NCBI RefSeq assembly: GCF_000474275.2
Contig: NZ_ATAE01000040.1
Coordinates: forward strand, 1 to 57,855
Origin: Alkalihalophilus marmarensis DSM 21297
Lineage (GTDB): Bacteria > Bacillota > Bacilli > Bacillales > Bacillaceae_D
DNA length: 57,855 bases
Direction of reading: 5' to 3'
In this document: positions 39,335 to 47,185 of the stretch, piece after piece
Layout of the letters: each line of letters opens with the position of its first letter
Position numbering within the stretch: the first letter of the stretch is position 1
Notes under the pieces: model-generated
What the model was told of the DNA's origin: nothing
Databases searched by the model: none
The model's input: the letters and a program-made list of their open reading frames with translations, nothing else
Position numbers and translations under genes: made by a program

Positions 39335-40966
39335 ATGAAGAACCCGCTTAGCTATTTTAAAAAGGAGAGACCGTATCAACTTCGAACACTTATCATCTTG
39401 TTAGTATCGATTGTGGTCGTTAGTGCCCTGCTGTTAACCGGCCTTCTCGTTGCCTACGATACCGCCCAGCGTAGCGAGAGGACTCTTGAAGAGAAAGCAC
39501 GGACGATCGCCGCGACGATCGGACAAACGCCAGATGTTATTTACGGGTTGCGCAACGGGGATCAAGATGGTTCTGTACAAGCCTTTACAAAAGAGGTTCA
39601 AGACCTGACAGATGTACATTATATTGTCGTCATGGACATGAACAGTATTCGGCTTTCACACCCAAATGAAGAATTAATAGGTGAGAGATTTGTCGGCGGT
39701 GATGAGGACCGTGCCTTACAAGGCGAATCCTATACGTCAGTTGCTGAAGGAACATTAGGAGAGTCAATGCGTGCCTTCGTACCCGTCTATGACGGAGATG
39801 AACAGATCGGCGTTGTCTCTACCGGTATTTTGCAAAGCCAGATCCGCTCAACGATTATTGAAGGTCAAACAAGCATCATTTACGGGCTTATTCTCGGTTT
39901 GTTAGCTGGCTTAATCGGGGCCCTGTTTTTAGCGCAAAAGATTAAAAATGTCTTAAATGGGCTTGAACCTAGTGAAATTTCACAGCTGCTTAAAGAACGC
40001 GAGGCGATGCTTGCTTCTGTTCGGGAAGGAATTATTGCGATTGATGAAAAAGGTGTGATCGTCGTTGCAAACCGTGCGGCTCTCAGCATGTTTGAACGTG
40101 CCGGGCTTAAGGGTAATCCATTAGGACAGCATGTCGCATCCTACATGCCAAACTCCCGACTGCATGAGGTATTAGTGCATAAAGAGATGAAATTAGACCA
40201 AGCAGAAAAGCTGAATAAGCTCGATATAGTCATTAATCATGTCCCTGTTAAGACGTCCGGCCGATTAGTCGGCGCCCTAGCTACCTTCCGTGATAAAACA
40301 GAACTGACAATGATGCTAGAGCAATTATCCGGTGCTAAAACATACGCTGAGACTCTGCGCAGCCACACCCATGAATTTATGAATAAACTCCATGTCATCT
40401 CGGCGATGGTTTATACCGAGTCCTATGATGAATTGCAATCTTACATTCAAACAATCTCTGACTTCTATCAAAAGGATGTCGGCTGGATCTCAGACTACGT
40501 GAAGGACCCAGTCTTAGCCGGCTACCTTCTAAACAAATTAAGTTTCCTAGAAGAACAAGGCGTCGAAGTTGATTTATGCGGTGAGATGCCGTGGCCATCG
40601 ATTAGACAAGCTGAGGTGCTGGATTCTCTCATTACCGTCATCGGCAACTCACTGGATAACGCCTATGAAGCGATTAAAGAACAAGATGTGCAGGAACTAT
40701 ATATTGACGTTTCATATTCAGAGGATGGTTACTTAGAATGGACAGTAGAAGATAACGGGCCGGGGCTTGATGAGGACCATCCAAGAAATTGGCTGGAGAA
40801 AAAGCAAACGACCAAAAGCGGCGACCGCGGCTACGGCATGTATCTAATTAATGAAGCAATCCGCCGTACAAACGGAGAGCTAGAAATTGATTCACAGAAA
40901 GGAGAAGGAATGACGTTTAAGGCACGCATTCCCTACACCAACCATGATACGAGTACTCATTATTGA
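39335..40966 (+). CDS. Sensor histidine kinase, DcuS/CitA/DctS family
   Basis: A 543-residue membrane kinase. Segment 1 at about 18-40, an extracytoplasmic sensor domain to about 180 (PAS-like CitA/DcuS ligand domain), segment 2 near 182-204, a cytosolic PAS domain about 215-330, then the phosphoacceptor region LRSHTHEFMNKLHVI (His near 347), N box NSLDNAYEAI and ATP lid DNGPGLDE/GYGMYLI. Family members sense citrate, malate, succinate or fumarate. It overlaps its response regulator and precedes a dicarboxylate transporter, so C4-dicarboxylate sensing is likely. ATG 39335 has GAGGAAA ahead. Confidence 0.9.
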   Translation: MKNPLSYFKKERPYQLRTLIILLVSIVVVSALLLTGLLVAYDTAQRSERTLEEKARTIAATIGQTPDVIYGLRNGDQDGSVQAFTKEVQDLTDVHYIVVMDMNSIRLSHPNEELIGERFVGGDEDRALQGESYTSVAEGTLGESMRAFVPVYDGDEQIGVVSTGILQSQIRSTIIEGQTSIIYGLILGLLAGLIGALFLAQKIKNVLNGLEPSEISQLLKEREAMLASVREGIIAIDEKGVIVVANRAALSMFERAGLKGNPLGQHVASYMPNSRLHEVLVHKEMKLDQAEKLNKLDIVINHVPVKTSGRLVGALATFRDKTELTMMLEQLSGAKTYAETLRSHTHEFMNKLHVISAMVYTESYDELQSYIQTISDFYQKDVGWISDYVKDPVLAGYLLNKLSFLEEQGVEVDLCGEMPWPSIRQAEVLDSLITVIGNSLDNAYEAIKEQDVQELYIDVSYSEDGYLEWTVEDNGPGLDEDHPRNWLEKKQTTKSGDRGYGMYLINEAIRRTNGELEIDSQKGEGMTFKARIPYTNHDTSTHY

Positions 40967-41672
40967 AGATGACCCGATGGTAGCTAAGTTTAATGCGATC
41001 TTCGTTGAAAGAATTCCAGAGTTTAAGCTTGTTGGTGTCGCACGCGGCATTGAGGAGGGCTGGACGTATTTAAACGAGGAAGCTGTTGATTTAATTTTAC
41101 TAGATGTATATATGACAAATGAGAACGGGCTGGACCTATTAATGGAACTGCGACGCGAGAATCATCCGGTTGATGTGATCGTCGTCTCCTCCGCCAATGA
41201 CCGCGGCTCAATTCAAACTGCCCTCCGCTTCGGTGCGGTAGACTATTTAATTAAGCCGTTTGAGTTTGATCGTTTTCAAGATGCGCTCTTGCGCTATAAG
41301 CAGACCTTTCAAGATATGAAAAAAGAAGCCATCCAGCAAGAAGAGGTTGACCGTTTATTTTTAACAAAAGGAAATTCAAATAAAAATGTCCCAAAAGCTG
41401 ATCTCCCCTTGCCAAAAGGAATCACAAAAGAAACGTACATACGCGTGCTGCGAGAAATTAATAAGCATAGCGACTGGTTTTCTACCAATGATCTAGTAGA
41501 CGCAACAGGCATCTCACGCGTATCTTTGCGTAAGTACCTGCAATATTTAACAAACTCAGATATTCTCCTGTTCGATGTCGATTATCAGCGCACAGGCCGC
41601 CCGCTGCATCAATATAAGCTGACCAACCAAGGATATGATTATATTGTGAGTGTATTAAAGGAAGGGAAATAA
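40944..41672 (+). CDS. Response regulator, CitB/DcuR/DctR family
   Basis: A 242-residue two-domain regulator. Receiver 1-120 with acidic pocket EDD at 8-10, phosphoacceptor D54 (LILLDVY) and conserved Lys in YLIKPFEF; C-terminal winged/helix-turn-helix at about 170-235 (STNDLVDATGISRVSLRKYLQYL). It overlaps the kinase gene by 23 bp and is probably translationally coupled, with no strong ribosome binding site. The likely target is the transporter gene 320 bp downstream. A terminator follows. Confidence 0.9.
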   Translation: MIRVLIIEDDPMVAKFNAIFVERIPEFKLVGVARGIEEGWTYLNEEAVDLILLDVYMTNENGLDLLMELRRENHPVDVIVVSSANDRGSIQTALRFGAVDYLIKPFEFDRFQDALLRYKQTFQDMKKEAIQQEEVDRLFLTKGNSNKNVPKADLPLPKGITKETYIRVLREINKHSDWFSTNDLVDATGISRVSLRKYLQYLTNSDILLFDVDYQRTGRPLHQYKLTNQGYDYIVSVLKEGK

Positions 41673-41677
41673 GCGGA

Positions 41678-41703
41678 AACTGCCGTGTTTGCGGCAGTTT
41701 TTT
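41678..41703 (+). terminator. Terminator of two-component operon
   Basis: AACTGCCG/CGGCAGTT perfect 8-bp stem, 6-nt loop, followed by a T-run, five bases after the regulator stop codon. Confidence 0.88.
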
Positions 41704-41731
41704 GGTTTGGTGCGGTGTTTTATACAGGGGA

Positions 41732-41743
41732 CTGAGCGCTCAG
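41732..41743. repeat. CTGAGCGCTCAG palindrome heading array 3
   Basis: Perfect 12-bp palindrome within GGGGACTGAGCGCTCAGCAG. The same TGAGCGCTCA core occurs at 34989-34998 just before array 2, making it a shared header element of these arrays. Confidence 0.5.
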
Positions 41744-41757
41744 CAGGGGGATTTTTC

Positions 41758-41869
41758 AGCAAATTTGTTGTCTTTTTTAGCAAAGCCGTCATTTATTCTA
41801 GCCAACCAGGTGACTTTTCTAGCAAATATTCCAATTATTCCAGCAAATGCTAACAAATACTGGAACACA
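41758..41869 (+). repeat. 21-bp phased short-repeat array 3 (AGCAAAT core)
   Basis: AGCAAAT or a variant starts at 41758, 41779 (AGCAAAG), 41800 (AGCCAAC), 41821 and 41842, each exactly 21 bp from the last, with a decayed sixth position at 41863. T-rich spacers differ between units. The core differs from arrays 1 and 2 but the phase is the same. The frame across it yields a 7-residue periodic peptide, which I read as a by-product of the spacing, not a gene. Confidence 0.78.
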
Positions 41870-41910
41870 CCTACACTCCCTCACTTTCTTTAGTTACAAA
41901 ACCCTGCATA

Positions 41911-41927
41911 ATAGTTTCTAAAACTAT
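41911..41927. promoter_or_regulatory. Inverted repeat upstream of dicarboxylate transporter
   Basis: ATAGTTT-CTA-AAACTAT, a perfect 7-3-7 inverted repeat 84-68 bp before the transporter start codon. Its place between a response regulator gene and the transporter makes it a candidate binding site for that regulator. Confidence 0.4.
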
Positions 41928-41961
41928 ACGATAAGACTCAAATGATTCAGAATATAAAGAA

Positions 41962-41976
41962 AGAAACCGCTTTCAA
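41962..41976 (-). promoter_or_regulatory. cre site (CcpA) before dicarboxylate transporter
   Basis: Minus strand TTGAAAGCGGTTTCT fits the cre consensus WTGNAANCGNWNNCW at every specified position. It lies 19-33 bp before the ATG, where a CcpA-P-Ser-HPr/Crh complex would block elongation or initiation. This predicts repression by preferred sugars. Confidence 0.7.
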
Positions 41977-41994
41977 GAGAGGGAGGCTTTAAAC

Positions 41995-43659
41995 ATGAAA
42001 AGTATGGTAGCGAATGTTTGGAACGGCCTGTGGCACTCACACCGTCAAACGAAAAAACTACTCAATGTCTTTTCCTATCAAAAAGGATCAGCTGCAAAAG
42101 CTGCAAATGCAAGCGCCACAAGCTCACGTGAAGGGCAGTCAATGCAGCCGGGTTATAATGATAACGAACCAAAAAAATCCTATTCAAAAGCACAAATGAT
42201 CGGCCTTGTCCTAGGTCCGGCACTCTTTTTACTTACTATCTTATTCTTCTCACCAGAAGGATTAAGCTTTGAAGCAAGAGCTGTTCTTGCAATTACGTTA
42301 TGGGTAGCGACATGGTGGATCACCGAGGCGATTCCAATTCCGGCAACGTCGATCCTGCCGATATTTTTACTGCCGATTACCGGCGCACTTGATGGGGGTA
42401 CCGTAACCTCTGCTTACGGTGACGATATCATTTTCTTATTCCTAGGTGGTTTCTTTATTGCTACGGCGATGGAAAAATGGAACCTGCATAAGCGTATGGC
42501 TCTAGCGATTATCGCATTTATTGGAACGAGCACACAGCGTATTTTACTTGGATTTATGATTGCAACAGCATTTTTATCAATGTGGGTATCAAATACGGCA
42601 GCCGTTATGATGATGGTGCCGATGGGACTTGCTATTACGGCTCAAGTAGCAGCTGCTCTTAAAGGAAAGCCTGAGGAGCGCGACTTGCCGAAATTTGAAA
42701 AAGCGCTGATCTTCGGTGTAGGTTATGCCGGAACGATCGGTGGTCTTGGTACGTTAATCGGGACGCCGCCAAATATTATTTTAGCTGCACAAGCACAGCA
42801 ATTATTTGATGTTGAAATTTCATTTGCACGATGGATGTTAGTCGGGGTTCCTGTTGTTATTCTTCTATTAGTCATTGCGTGGATGTATCTTGGCCGCATG
42901 GCATTTAAGATGAGCATTAAAGGCCTTCCTGGAGGCAAAAACTTAATTCAAAACGAACGCTCGAAGCTTGGAAAAACGTCATTTGAAGAAAAAGCAGTGG
43001 CTGCTGTCTTCACCTTTGCCGCATTCATGTGGATCTCCCGTGAATTCATCTGGGTCGATCTTGTTCCTGAATTACGTGATGGTATGATTGCCGTATTAGC
43101 CGCTGTTATGCTGTTTGTCATTCCAACTTCACGTAAATTTGGTTCTCGTATTTTAGAATGGAAAGATTCTCGTGACATTCCTTGGGGCGTGCTGCTTCTA
43201 TTCGGGGGCGGTCTGGCGATTGCTGCTGGATTTAGAGAAACAGGCTTATCTGATTGGATGGGTACGCAGCTGACAGTGCTTGACGGTTTACACCTAATCG
43301 TCATGATCGCTGCCACAGCTCTATTCGTTCTATTCTTAACAGAGATCACATCAAACACAGCAACAGCGACAATGATCATTCCAGTTGTTGCGTCGCTTGC
43401 CCTAGCGTTAAATATTCACCCATTTGCCCTTATGATTCCTTGTGCGATGGCTGCTAACTGTGCATTCATGCTTCCAGTTGGTACACCGCCAAATGCAATC
43501 ATTTTCGGTACAGGTAAATTAAAAATCATCGAGATGGTACGAGTCGGGTTCTTAATTAACTTGATTGCTGCCTTCCTTATCGTCCTTGCCGTGTACTTCA
43601 TGGTGCCGCTATTCTGGGGCATTGATCTAAATGTAGTACCAGCTGGATTCAGCTTATAA
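41995..43659 (+). CDS. DASS/SLC13-family sodium:dicarboxylate symporter
   Basis: A 554-residue membrane carrier with about 11-12 hydrophobic segments. The two inverted repeats each carry the Na+/substrate SNT motif: WVSNTAAVMMMVP near residue 200 and ITSNTATATMIIP near 455, and the paired GTPPN words (LIGTPPNIIL, PVGTPPNAIIF). ITLWVATWWITEAIPIPATSILP is also typical of the family (SdcS-like). A hydrophilic extension of about 60 residues precedes the first segment. Likely substrates are succinate, malate or fumarate with sodium, apt for an alkaliphile. Controlled by the upstream two-component pair and by a cre site (inference). Confidence 0.92.
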   Translation: MKSMVANVWNGLWHSHRQTKKLLNVFSYQKGSAAKAANASATSSREGQSMQPGYNDNEPKKSYSKAQMIGLVLGPALFLLTILFFSPEGLSFEARAVLAITLWVATWWITEAIPIPATSILPIFLLPITGALDGGTVTSAYGDDIIFLFLGGFFIATAMEKWNLHKRMALAIIAFIGTSTQRILLGFMIATAFLSMWVSNTAAVMMMVPMGLAITAQVAAALKGKPEERDLPKFEKALIFGVGYAGTIGGLGTLIGTPPNIILAAQAQQLFDVEISFARWMLVGVPVVILLLVIAWMYLGRMAFKMSIKGLPGGKNLIQNERSKLGKTSFEEKAVAAVFTFAAFMWISREFIWVDLVPELRDGMIAVLAAVMLFVIPTSRKFGSRILEWKDSRDIPWGVLLLFGGGLAIAAGFRETGLSDWMGTQLTVLDGLHLIVMIAATALFVLFLTEITSNTATATMIIPVVASLALALNIHPFALMIPCAMAANCAFMLPVGTPPNAIIFGTGKLKIIEMVRVGFLINLIAAFLIVLAVYFMVPLFWGIDLNVVPAGFSL

Positions 43660-43663
43660 GTAT

Positions 43664-43704
43664 AAAGAGGAAATCACCTTTTCTAGGTGATTTCCTCTTT
43701 TTTT
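43664..43704 (+). terminator. Terminator of dicarboxylate transporter
   Basis: Perfect 15-bp stem AAAGAGGAAATCACC/GGTGATTTCCTCTTT with a 7-nt loop and trailing T-run. Confidence 0.92.
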
Positions 43705-43769
43705 CATTTAGACATCCTTCCAACTTGGCACCCCTTGCATATCGTGGTCATAAAGAAGGAGGTCATCAA

Positions 43770-44432
43770 ATGTATAGAAATCAACGAAGTATCAATTGGG
43801 GGGTGGACTCGGCCGCAGCTGTCACACAAGAGCTGTATGAGTGCGTCACCTCCTCGTACGGACAGCCTGACTTTTGGGGCCGCTACCTAACCACGATTGA
43901 AAATGTATGCGACGGTCTGACTCCTGAAGAGATACACTTTATCCGCGATCAAGGGATGAAGATTATGCCGATCTATAACAATTTCAGTGAAGCAGTCGGT
44001 GAACGTGCCGGGGCAGTGGCCGCACGTAATGCGATCTTCCAAGCAAGACGGCTCGGCATTTTAGAAGGCAGCTTCATTTTCGCTACTATTGAAAACTTCT
44101 TCAATGTAGATCCAGCATGGCTGATTGCTTGGTCCGATGCGTTTTATACGAGTCCTTACCGCCCAGGCTTTTTAGGCGATCCGGTAGAAGGCGGCTTTAA
44201 TGAAGCGTATTGCAATGCGTCTGAGGCAAGCGAGAGCATCCGCCAGCAAGCAGTCATCTTTAGTGCGGAACCAGAGCCCGGCACAACGCCTAAAAACCGT
44301 ATTCCGCGCTATAATCCGGCACGACCGAGTTGTGATGCCAATGTGTGGGCATGGCAATACGGCCGTGACTCAGAAAATTGTCCAATTGATACCGTCTTAA
44401 TGGAAACAAGGCTGTACGAGGCCCTTGGGTAG
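43770..44432 (+). CDS. DUF1906 (glycoside-hydrolase-like) domain protein
   Basis: A 220-residue protein matching the DUF1906/Rv2525c-like barrel: an N-terminal NWGVDSAAAV strand, QPDFWGRYL, a GLTPEEIHFIRDQGMKIMPIYNNF segment and EGSFIFATIENFF. Members are often peptidoglycan associated or found with spore/cell-wall binding domains, and catalysis is unproven. No signal peptide or added domain is present here. ATG 43770 has AAGAAGGAGG ahead; the longer reading lacks this site. It is a single gene between two terminators. Confidence 0.82.
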   Translation: MYRNQRSINWGVDSAAAVTQELYECVTSSYGQPDFWGRYLTTIENVCDGLTPEEIHFIRDQGMKIMPIYNNFSEAVGERAGAVAARNAIFQARRLGILEGSFIFATIENFFNVDPAWLIAWSDAFYTSPYRPGFLGDPVEGGFNEAYCNASEASESIRQQAVIFSAEPEPGTTPKNRIPRYNPARPSCDANVWAWQYGRDSENCPIDTVLMETRLYEALG

Positions 44433-44469
44433 AGACTGACGCTATCATCCCTCACCCCATACACAAAAC

Positions 44470-44503
44470 AAAGGAGCACAGCTGGTGGCTGCACTCCTTT
44501 TTC
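44470..44503. terminator. Bidirectional terminator between DUF1906 gene and hpf
   Basis: AAAGGAG...CTCCTTT stem with inner AGC/GCT pairs; T-run on the plus side, T-rich TTTGTTTTG on the minus side. The flanking genes converge here. Confidence 0.75.
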
Positions 44504-44511
44504 ACGTTATT

Positions 44512-45069
44512 TTAAGCTTCTGGCTCGATTAAGCCGTACTTGCCATCTTTACGACGGTAGACAACGCTTGTATCGCCATTTACTGCATTTGAGAAGACGA
44601 AGAAATTATGGCCTAGCATATCCATTTGTAAAATCGCTTCTTCTGCATCCATAGGCTTTAAGTTAAAGCGCTTTTTACGAACCACTTGAATTTCATCTTC
44701 ATCCGGCTCGACTTCTTCCTGCTCAAGAGGCTCTAACTCATTCTTGAACATATATTTTAAGCTTCCTTCTTGACGGAACTTACGGTTTACTTTTGTTTTG
44801 TGCTTACGAATTTGTCTTTCAAGCTTTTCAATCACATTATCAATAGCAGCATACATGTCGGTATGAGTTTCCTCACCACGTAGTAAGAGCTGCGGCATTG
44901 GGATTGTAATCTCAATAATATGCTGGTTATTTAACACCTGCATGCGTACATTGACATCCGCTACAGGGGTAGTGTCAAAATAACGCTCGAGCTTCCCAAC
45001 CTTTTTCTCAACATAGTCGCGTAATGCTGGAGTTACTTCGATGTTTTCGCCACGAATATTATAATTCAT
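44512..45069 (-). CDS. hpf: Long-form ribosome hibernation promoting factor
   Basis: A 185-residue long HPF: N-terminal ribosome-binding domain (1-95, MNYNIRGENIEVTPALRDYVEKKVGKLERYF) and a C-terminal dimerisation domain (about 125-180, KRFNLKPMDAEEAILQMDMLGHNFFVFSNA) joined by an acidic linker. It dimerises 70S ribosomes into inactive 100S particles in stationary phase or stress. Ahead of it are overlapping sigma-H and sigma-B promoters, consistent with yvyD of Bacillus subtilis. AAAGGAGGAG lies before the ATG. Confidence 0.95.
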   Translation of the reverse strand: MNYNIRGENIEVTPALRDYVEKKVGKLERYFDTTPVADVNVRMQVLNNQHIIEITIPMPQLLLRGEETHTDMYAAIDNVIEKLERQIRKHKTKVNRKFRQEGSLKYMFKNELEPLEQEEVEPDEDEIQVVRKKRFNLKPMDAEEAILQMDMLGHNFFVFSNAVNGDTSVVYRRKDGKYGLIEPEA

Positions 45070-45097
45070 AAAGAACTCCTCCTTTTCTATGTACTTA

Positions 45098-45133
45098 ATA
45101 TTCTACATACCCTTCATCTATTCCTTCTTAAAC
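45098..45133 (-). promoter_or_regulatory. Overlapping sigma-H and sigma-B promoters of hpf
   Basis: Minus strand sigma-B elements GTTTAA (45133-45128), 15-bp spacer, GGGTAT (45112-45107). Overlapping them, sigma-H elements GAAGGAATA (45127-45119), 12-bp spacer, GTAGAATAT (45106-45098), which fit RNAGGAWWW and RNNGAATWW throughout. The gap from here to the csp terminator (45134-45350) shows no gene. Confidence 0.75.
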
Positions 45134-45350
45134 CTTTAAAAAGATTTAATAATGTGACAACATTCTACATCAGGCGTTCATAAGGTGTTCACATAACACA
45201 AGCGTTCCACCACTCCAATGGCGCAGAAGCCTTTCTAGGTAAGAGATTGCCACATCTATAACATTTCCAAAAACGATCGAGACACACGTTCCAAAACTTC
45301 CCTCATTCGACAAAAGTAAATGAAACTGCAGGGATAATCTATCTTGAAAA

Positions 45351-45382
45351 AGTAAAAACCCATCCCGAAACCGGAATGGGTT
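45351..45382 (-). terminator. Terminator of cold-shock gene
   Basis: AACCCATTCCG/CGGGATGGGTT (minus strand) stem with a short loop, followed by TTTTTACTTTTT. Confidence 0.82.
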
Positions 45383-45425
45383 GTATCGTTATAGCTATAG
45401 TTCATTTCCTGCCCAGGAATGTGAA

Positions 45426-45623
45426 TTAAAGCTTAACTACGTTTGCAGCTTGAGGTCCGCGAGCACCTTCAACAATTTCAAACTCAACGTCTTGACCTTC
45501 GTCTAGAGACTTGAATCCTTCAGAATTGATAGCTGAGAAGTGTACGAATACGTCGTCTCCATCTTCACGCTCGATAAAACCGAAACCTTTTTCTGCATTA
45601 AACCATTTTACTTTTCCTTGCAT
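45426..45623 (-). CDS. Cold-shock protein (CspA family)
   Basis: A 65-residue OB-fold RNA chaperone with RNP1 KGFGFI and RNP2 VFVHF, ending [14 protein letters not shown]. It binds single-stranded RNA/DNA and melts secondary structure in the cold and in growth. Which csp paralogue this is cannot be told. It has a strong promoter 54-82 bp upstream and a 5' hairpin in a 45-nt leader. Confidence 0.95.
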   Translation of the reverse strand: MQGKVKWFNAEKGFGFIEREDGDDVFVHFSAINSEGFKSLDEGQDVEFEIVEGARGPQAANVVKL

Positions 45624-45654
45624 GTTTTCACATTCCCTTCGTAACTTAATTCAC

Positions 45655-45670
45655 GTGGAATAATTTCCAC
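45655..45670 (-). promoter_or_regulatory. 5' leader hairpin of csp mRNA
   Basis: GTGGAA-ATTA-TTCCAC, a perfect 6-bp hairpin at or very near the predicted 5' end of the csp transcript. It could protect the mRNA from 5' decay or act in temperature response. Confidence 0.5.
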
Positions 45671-45676
45671 ACTTTT

Positions 45677-45705
45677 ACTATAGCAGCGTCAGATTCTGTT
45701 GTCAA
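45677..45705 (-). promoter_or_regulatory. Strong sigma-A promoter of csp
   Basis: Minus strand perfect TTGACA, 17-bp spacer, TATAGT (5 of 6). Confidence 0.85.
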
Positions 45706-45883
45706 ACGGTTTCATCTTGAATTTACAGAAAAAATAGTAAATTTATAAAGTGCAATACTAAAATAGTTGTAAACGTTTGCTTTTTAGGTTTCATTTTACC
45801 TACATTAGGGAATAATTCACTGTCTCTATTATGTCCTTTCTCTTATCCTTTTCATGAGCAAAAAGAATGATTTCCCTTCTTTT

Positions 45884-45922
45884 TACCAATTGATTATAAG
45901 AATGACCTATCATCAATTGGTA
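45884..45922. promoter_or_regulatory. 11-bp inverted repeat upstream of acidic lipoprotein gene
   Basis: TACCAATTGAT (45884-45894) and ATCAATTGGTA (45912-45922) are perfect reverse complements separated by 17 bp. An extended -10 TGGTAAAAT follows at 45928-45936, so the right arm covers the -35 area. It looks like a two-site operator with half sites about 28 bp apart. Confidence 0.5.
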
Positions 45923-45978
45923 CTCTCTGGTAAAATGAAACATGACATATGGAGCAACAATATAAAGGGGATGAACAA

Positions 45979-46968
45979 ATGAAAAAAATGAAATGGCTAG
46001 GTGCTGGTATTGCCGCTATGATGATCATGACAGGTTGTAATGAAAGCTCTACAACAGAGATTGATGAACCAGAAGAAGTGGAAGCGGCTGAACCAGCTGA
46101 GGGAGAGGAACCTGCTGAAGAGCCGGCAGCTGAAGAAACAGCGCCTGCTGAAGAAGAAGAAGTCAGTGAGGAGCTTACAGTAGAAGATGTTTTAGCTAAA
46201 TCAATTGAAGCAATGAACGGTGTTGAAAGCTTCTCTACAGAGATGGAAGTCGATCAAGAAACGACTCTAGGTGAGGACGAGACCATTGCAACGAAAATGA
46301 CAATGAAAATGGATGCAACACAAAATCCATTTGCCCTCTATCAAGAAACGTCTATGCAAGTTCCTGATTTTGATGAAGGCGACTTAATGGCGAAAGTATA
46401 CTTTACTGAAGACGGCGCATATATGAATGACGGTATGGAAGATGTCTGGTTCAAGTATCCAGATGACTTCACACAAGATTTGCTTGCCCTTCAAGAAATG
46501 CAAATACAGCCTGAAGAGCAGCTTGAGATCTTAAAAAGCTATTCTGAGAATTTAACGATGACAGAGGATGGCGATCACTACGTTATTACAGTGGAAGGTT
46601 CAGATCAGACGATTGATCAAATGGCTGACCAGCTGAATATGATGTTTGGCGAAAACTTAGGCGAAGGTTTCGGTGAGTTAACATCAATGATGGATATTAC
46701 TCAATTAGATTACACGCTTCACATCAATAAAGAAACATTCTATCAAGAAGCAATCGATATGATGATGGAATTCTCAATGGAAGCTGAAGGCGAGAAAATC
46801 TCGATGATTCAGCATTCAACAGGAACATTCTCAAACTTCAACGAAATTGAAAACATTGAAGTTCCACAAGAAATCATTGACTCTGCAGAAGAATTAGACC
46901 TTGATTTCGGCGGCTTTGAAGACTTTGATGAGACAGAGTTTGAGCTAGAGGAAGAAGAAACAGAATAA
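45979..46968 (+). CDS. Acidic lipoprotein, DUF6612-like
   Basis: About 329 residues. Signal peptide KKMKWLGAGIAAMMIMTGC with lipobox MTGC; then an extremely acidic segment of about 50 residues (repeated EEPAEE, PAEGEE words); then a LolA/LppX-like beta-rich domain of about 240 residues starting at SIEAMNGVESFSTEMEV and using many Met and Asp/Glu. A further acidic tail ends the protein. It is anchored outside the membrane; function unknown. ATG 45979 has AAAGGGGATG ahead. Single-gene unit with its own terminator. Confidence 0.8.
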   Translation: MKKMKWLGAGIAAMMIMTGCNESSTTEIDEPEEVEAAEPAEGEEPAEEPAAEETAPAEEEEVSEELTVEDVLAKSIEAMNGVESFSTEMEVDQETTLGEDETIATKMTMKMDATQNPFALYQETSMQVPDFDEGDLMAKVYFTEDGAYMNDGMEDVWFKYPDDFTQDLLALQEMQIQPEEQLEILKSYSENLTMTEDGDHYVITVEGSDQTIDQMADQLNMMFGENLGEGFGELTSMMDITQLDYTLHINKETFYQEAIDMMMEFSMEAEGEKISMIQHSTGTFSNFNEIENIEVPQEIIDSAEELDLDFGGFEDFDETEFELEEEETE

Positions 46969-46980
46969 CATTGATTGTGA

Positions 46981-47010
46981 GCAGCGTATCTTCATGCGCT
47001 GCTTTTTATT
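46981..47010 (+). terminator. Terminator of acidic lipoprotein gene
   Basis: GCAGCG/CGCTGC stem with a 10-nt loop, then TTTTTATT. Confidence 0.75.
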
Positions 47011-47032
47011 GCATAGAAAGCAAATCTTTTTG

Positions 47033-47185
47033 TATAATAGACCTAACAGAACAAAACGAAAAAAGCAGGGTGCGGCAAACACCCTGCAAACGCAACTACA
47101 TGTCGCTAATGGAGCGACTGACCATCAGGTTATTGCACAGAAATAGCACACCTTACTGGCAGGCAGGGTGGCTATTTCTTTTTGT
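47033..47185 (+). ncRNA. Candidate antisense antitoxin RNA
   Basis: A perfect -10 TATAAT at 47033-47038 (weak -35 TTGCAT) would start an RNA near 47045. It would end at a terminator at 47141-47183: AAATAGC/GCTATTT with inner CACC/GGTG, followed by CTTTTTG. The RNA of about 140 nt has no open frame and runs convergently into the 3' part of the toxin mRNA, including its last codons. It contains GCAGGGTG/CACCCTGC and GTCGCT/AGCGAC hairpins that offer loop-loop contacts. This is the layout of Bacillus type I antitoxins such as SR4; existence of the transcript is inference. Confidence 0.55.
47058..47087 (-). terminator. Terminator of toxin mRNA
   Basis: Perfect 8-bp stem GCAGGGTG/CACCCTGC with a 7-nt loop at 47065-47087, followed on the minus strand by a seven-base U-run. 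Confidence 0.85.

Noticed and set aside
41702-41893. 63-codon frame with 7-residue period
   Set aside because: It overlaps the terminator of the response regulator gene and array 3; no start signal.
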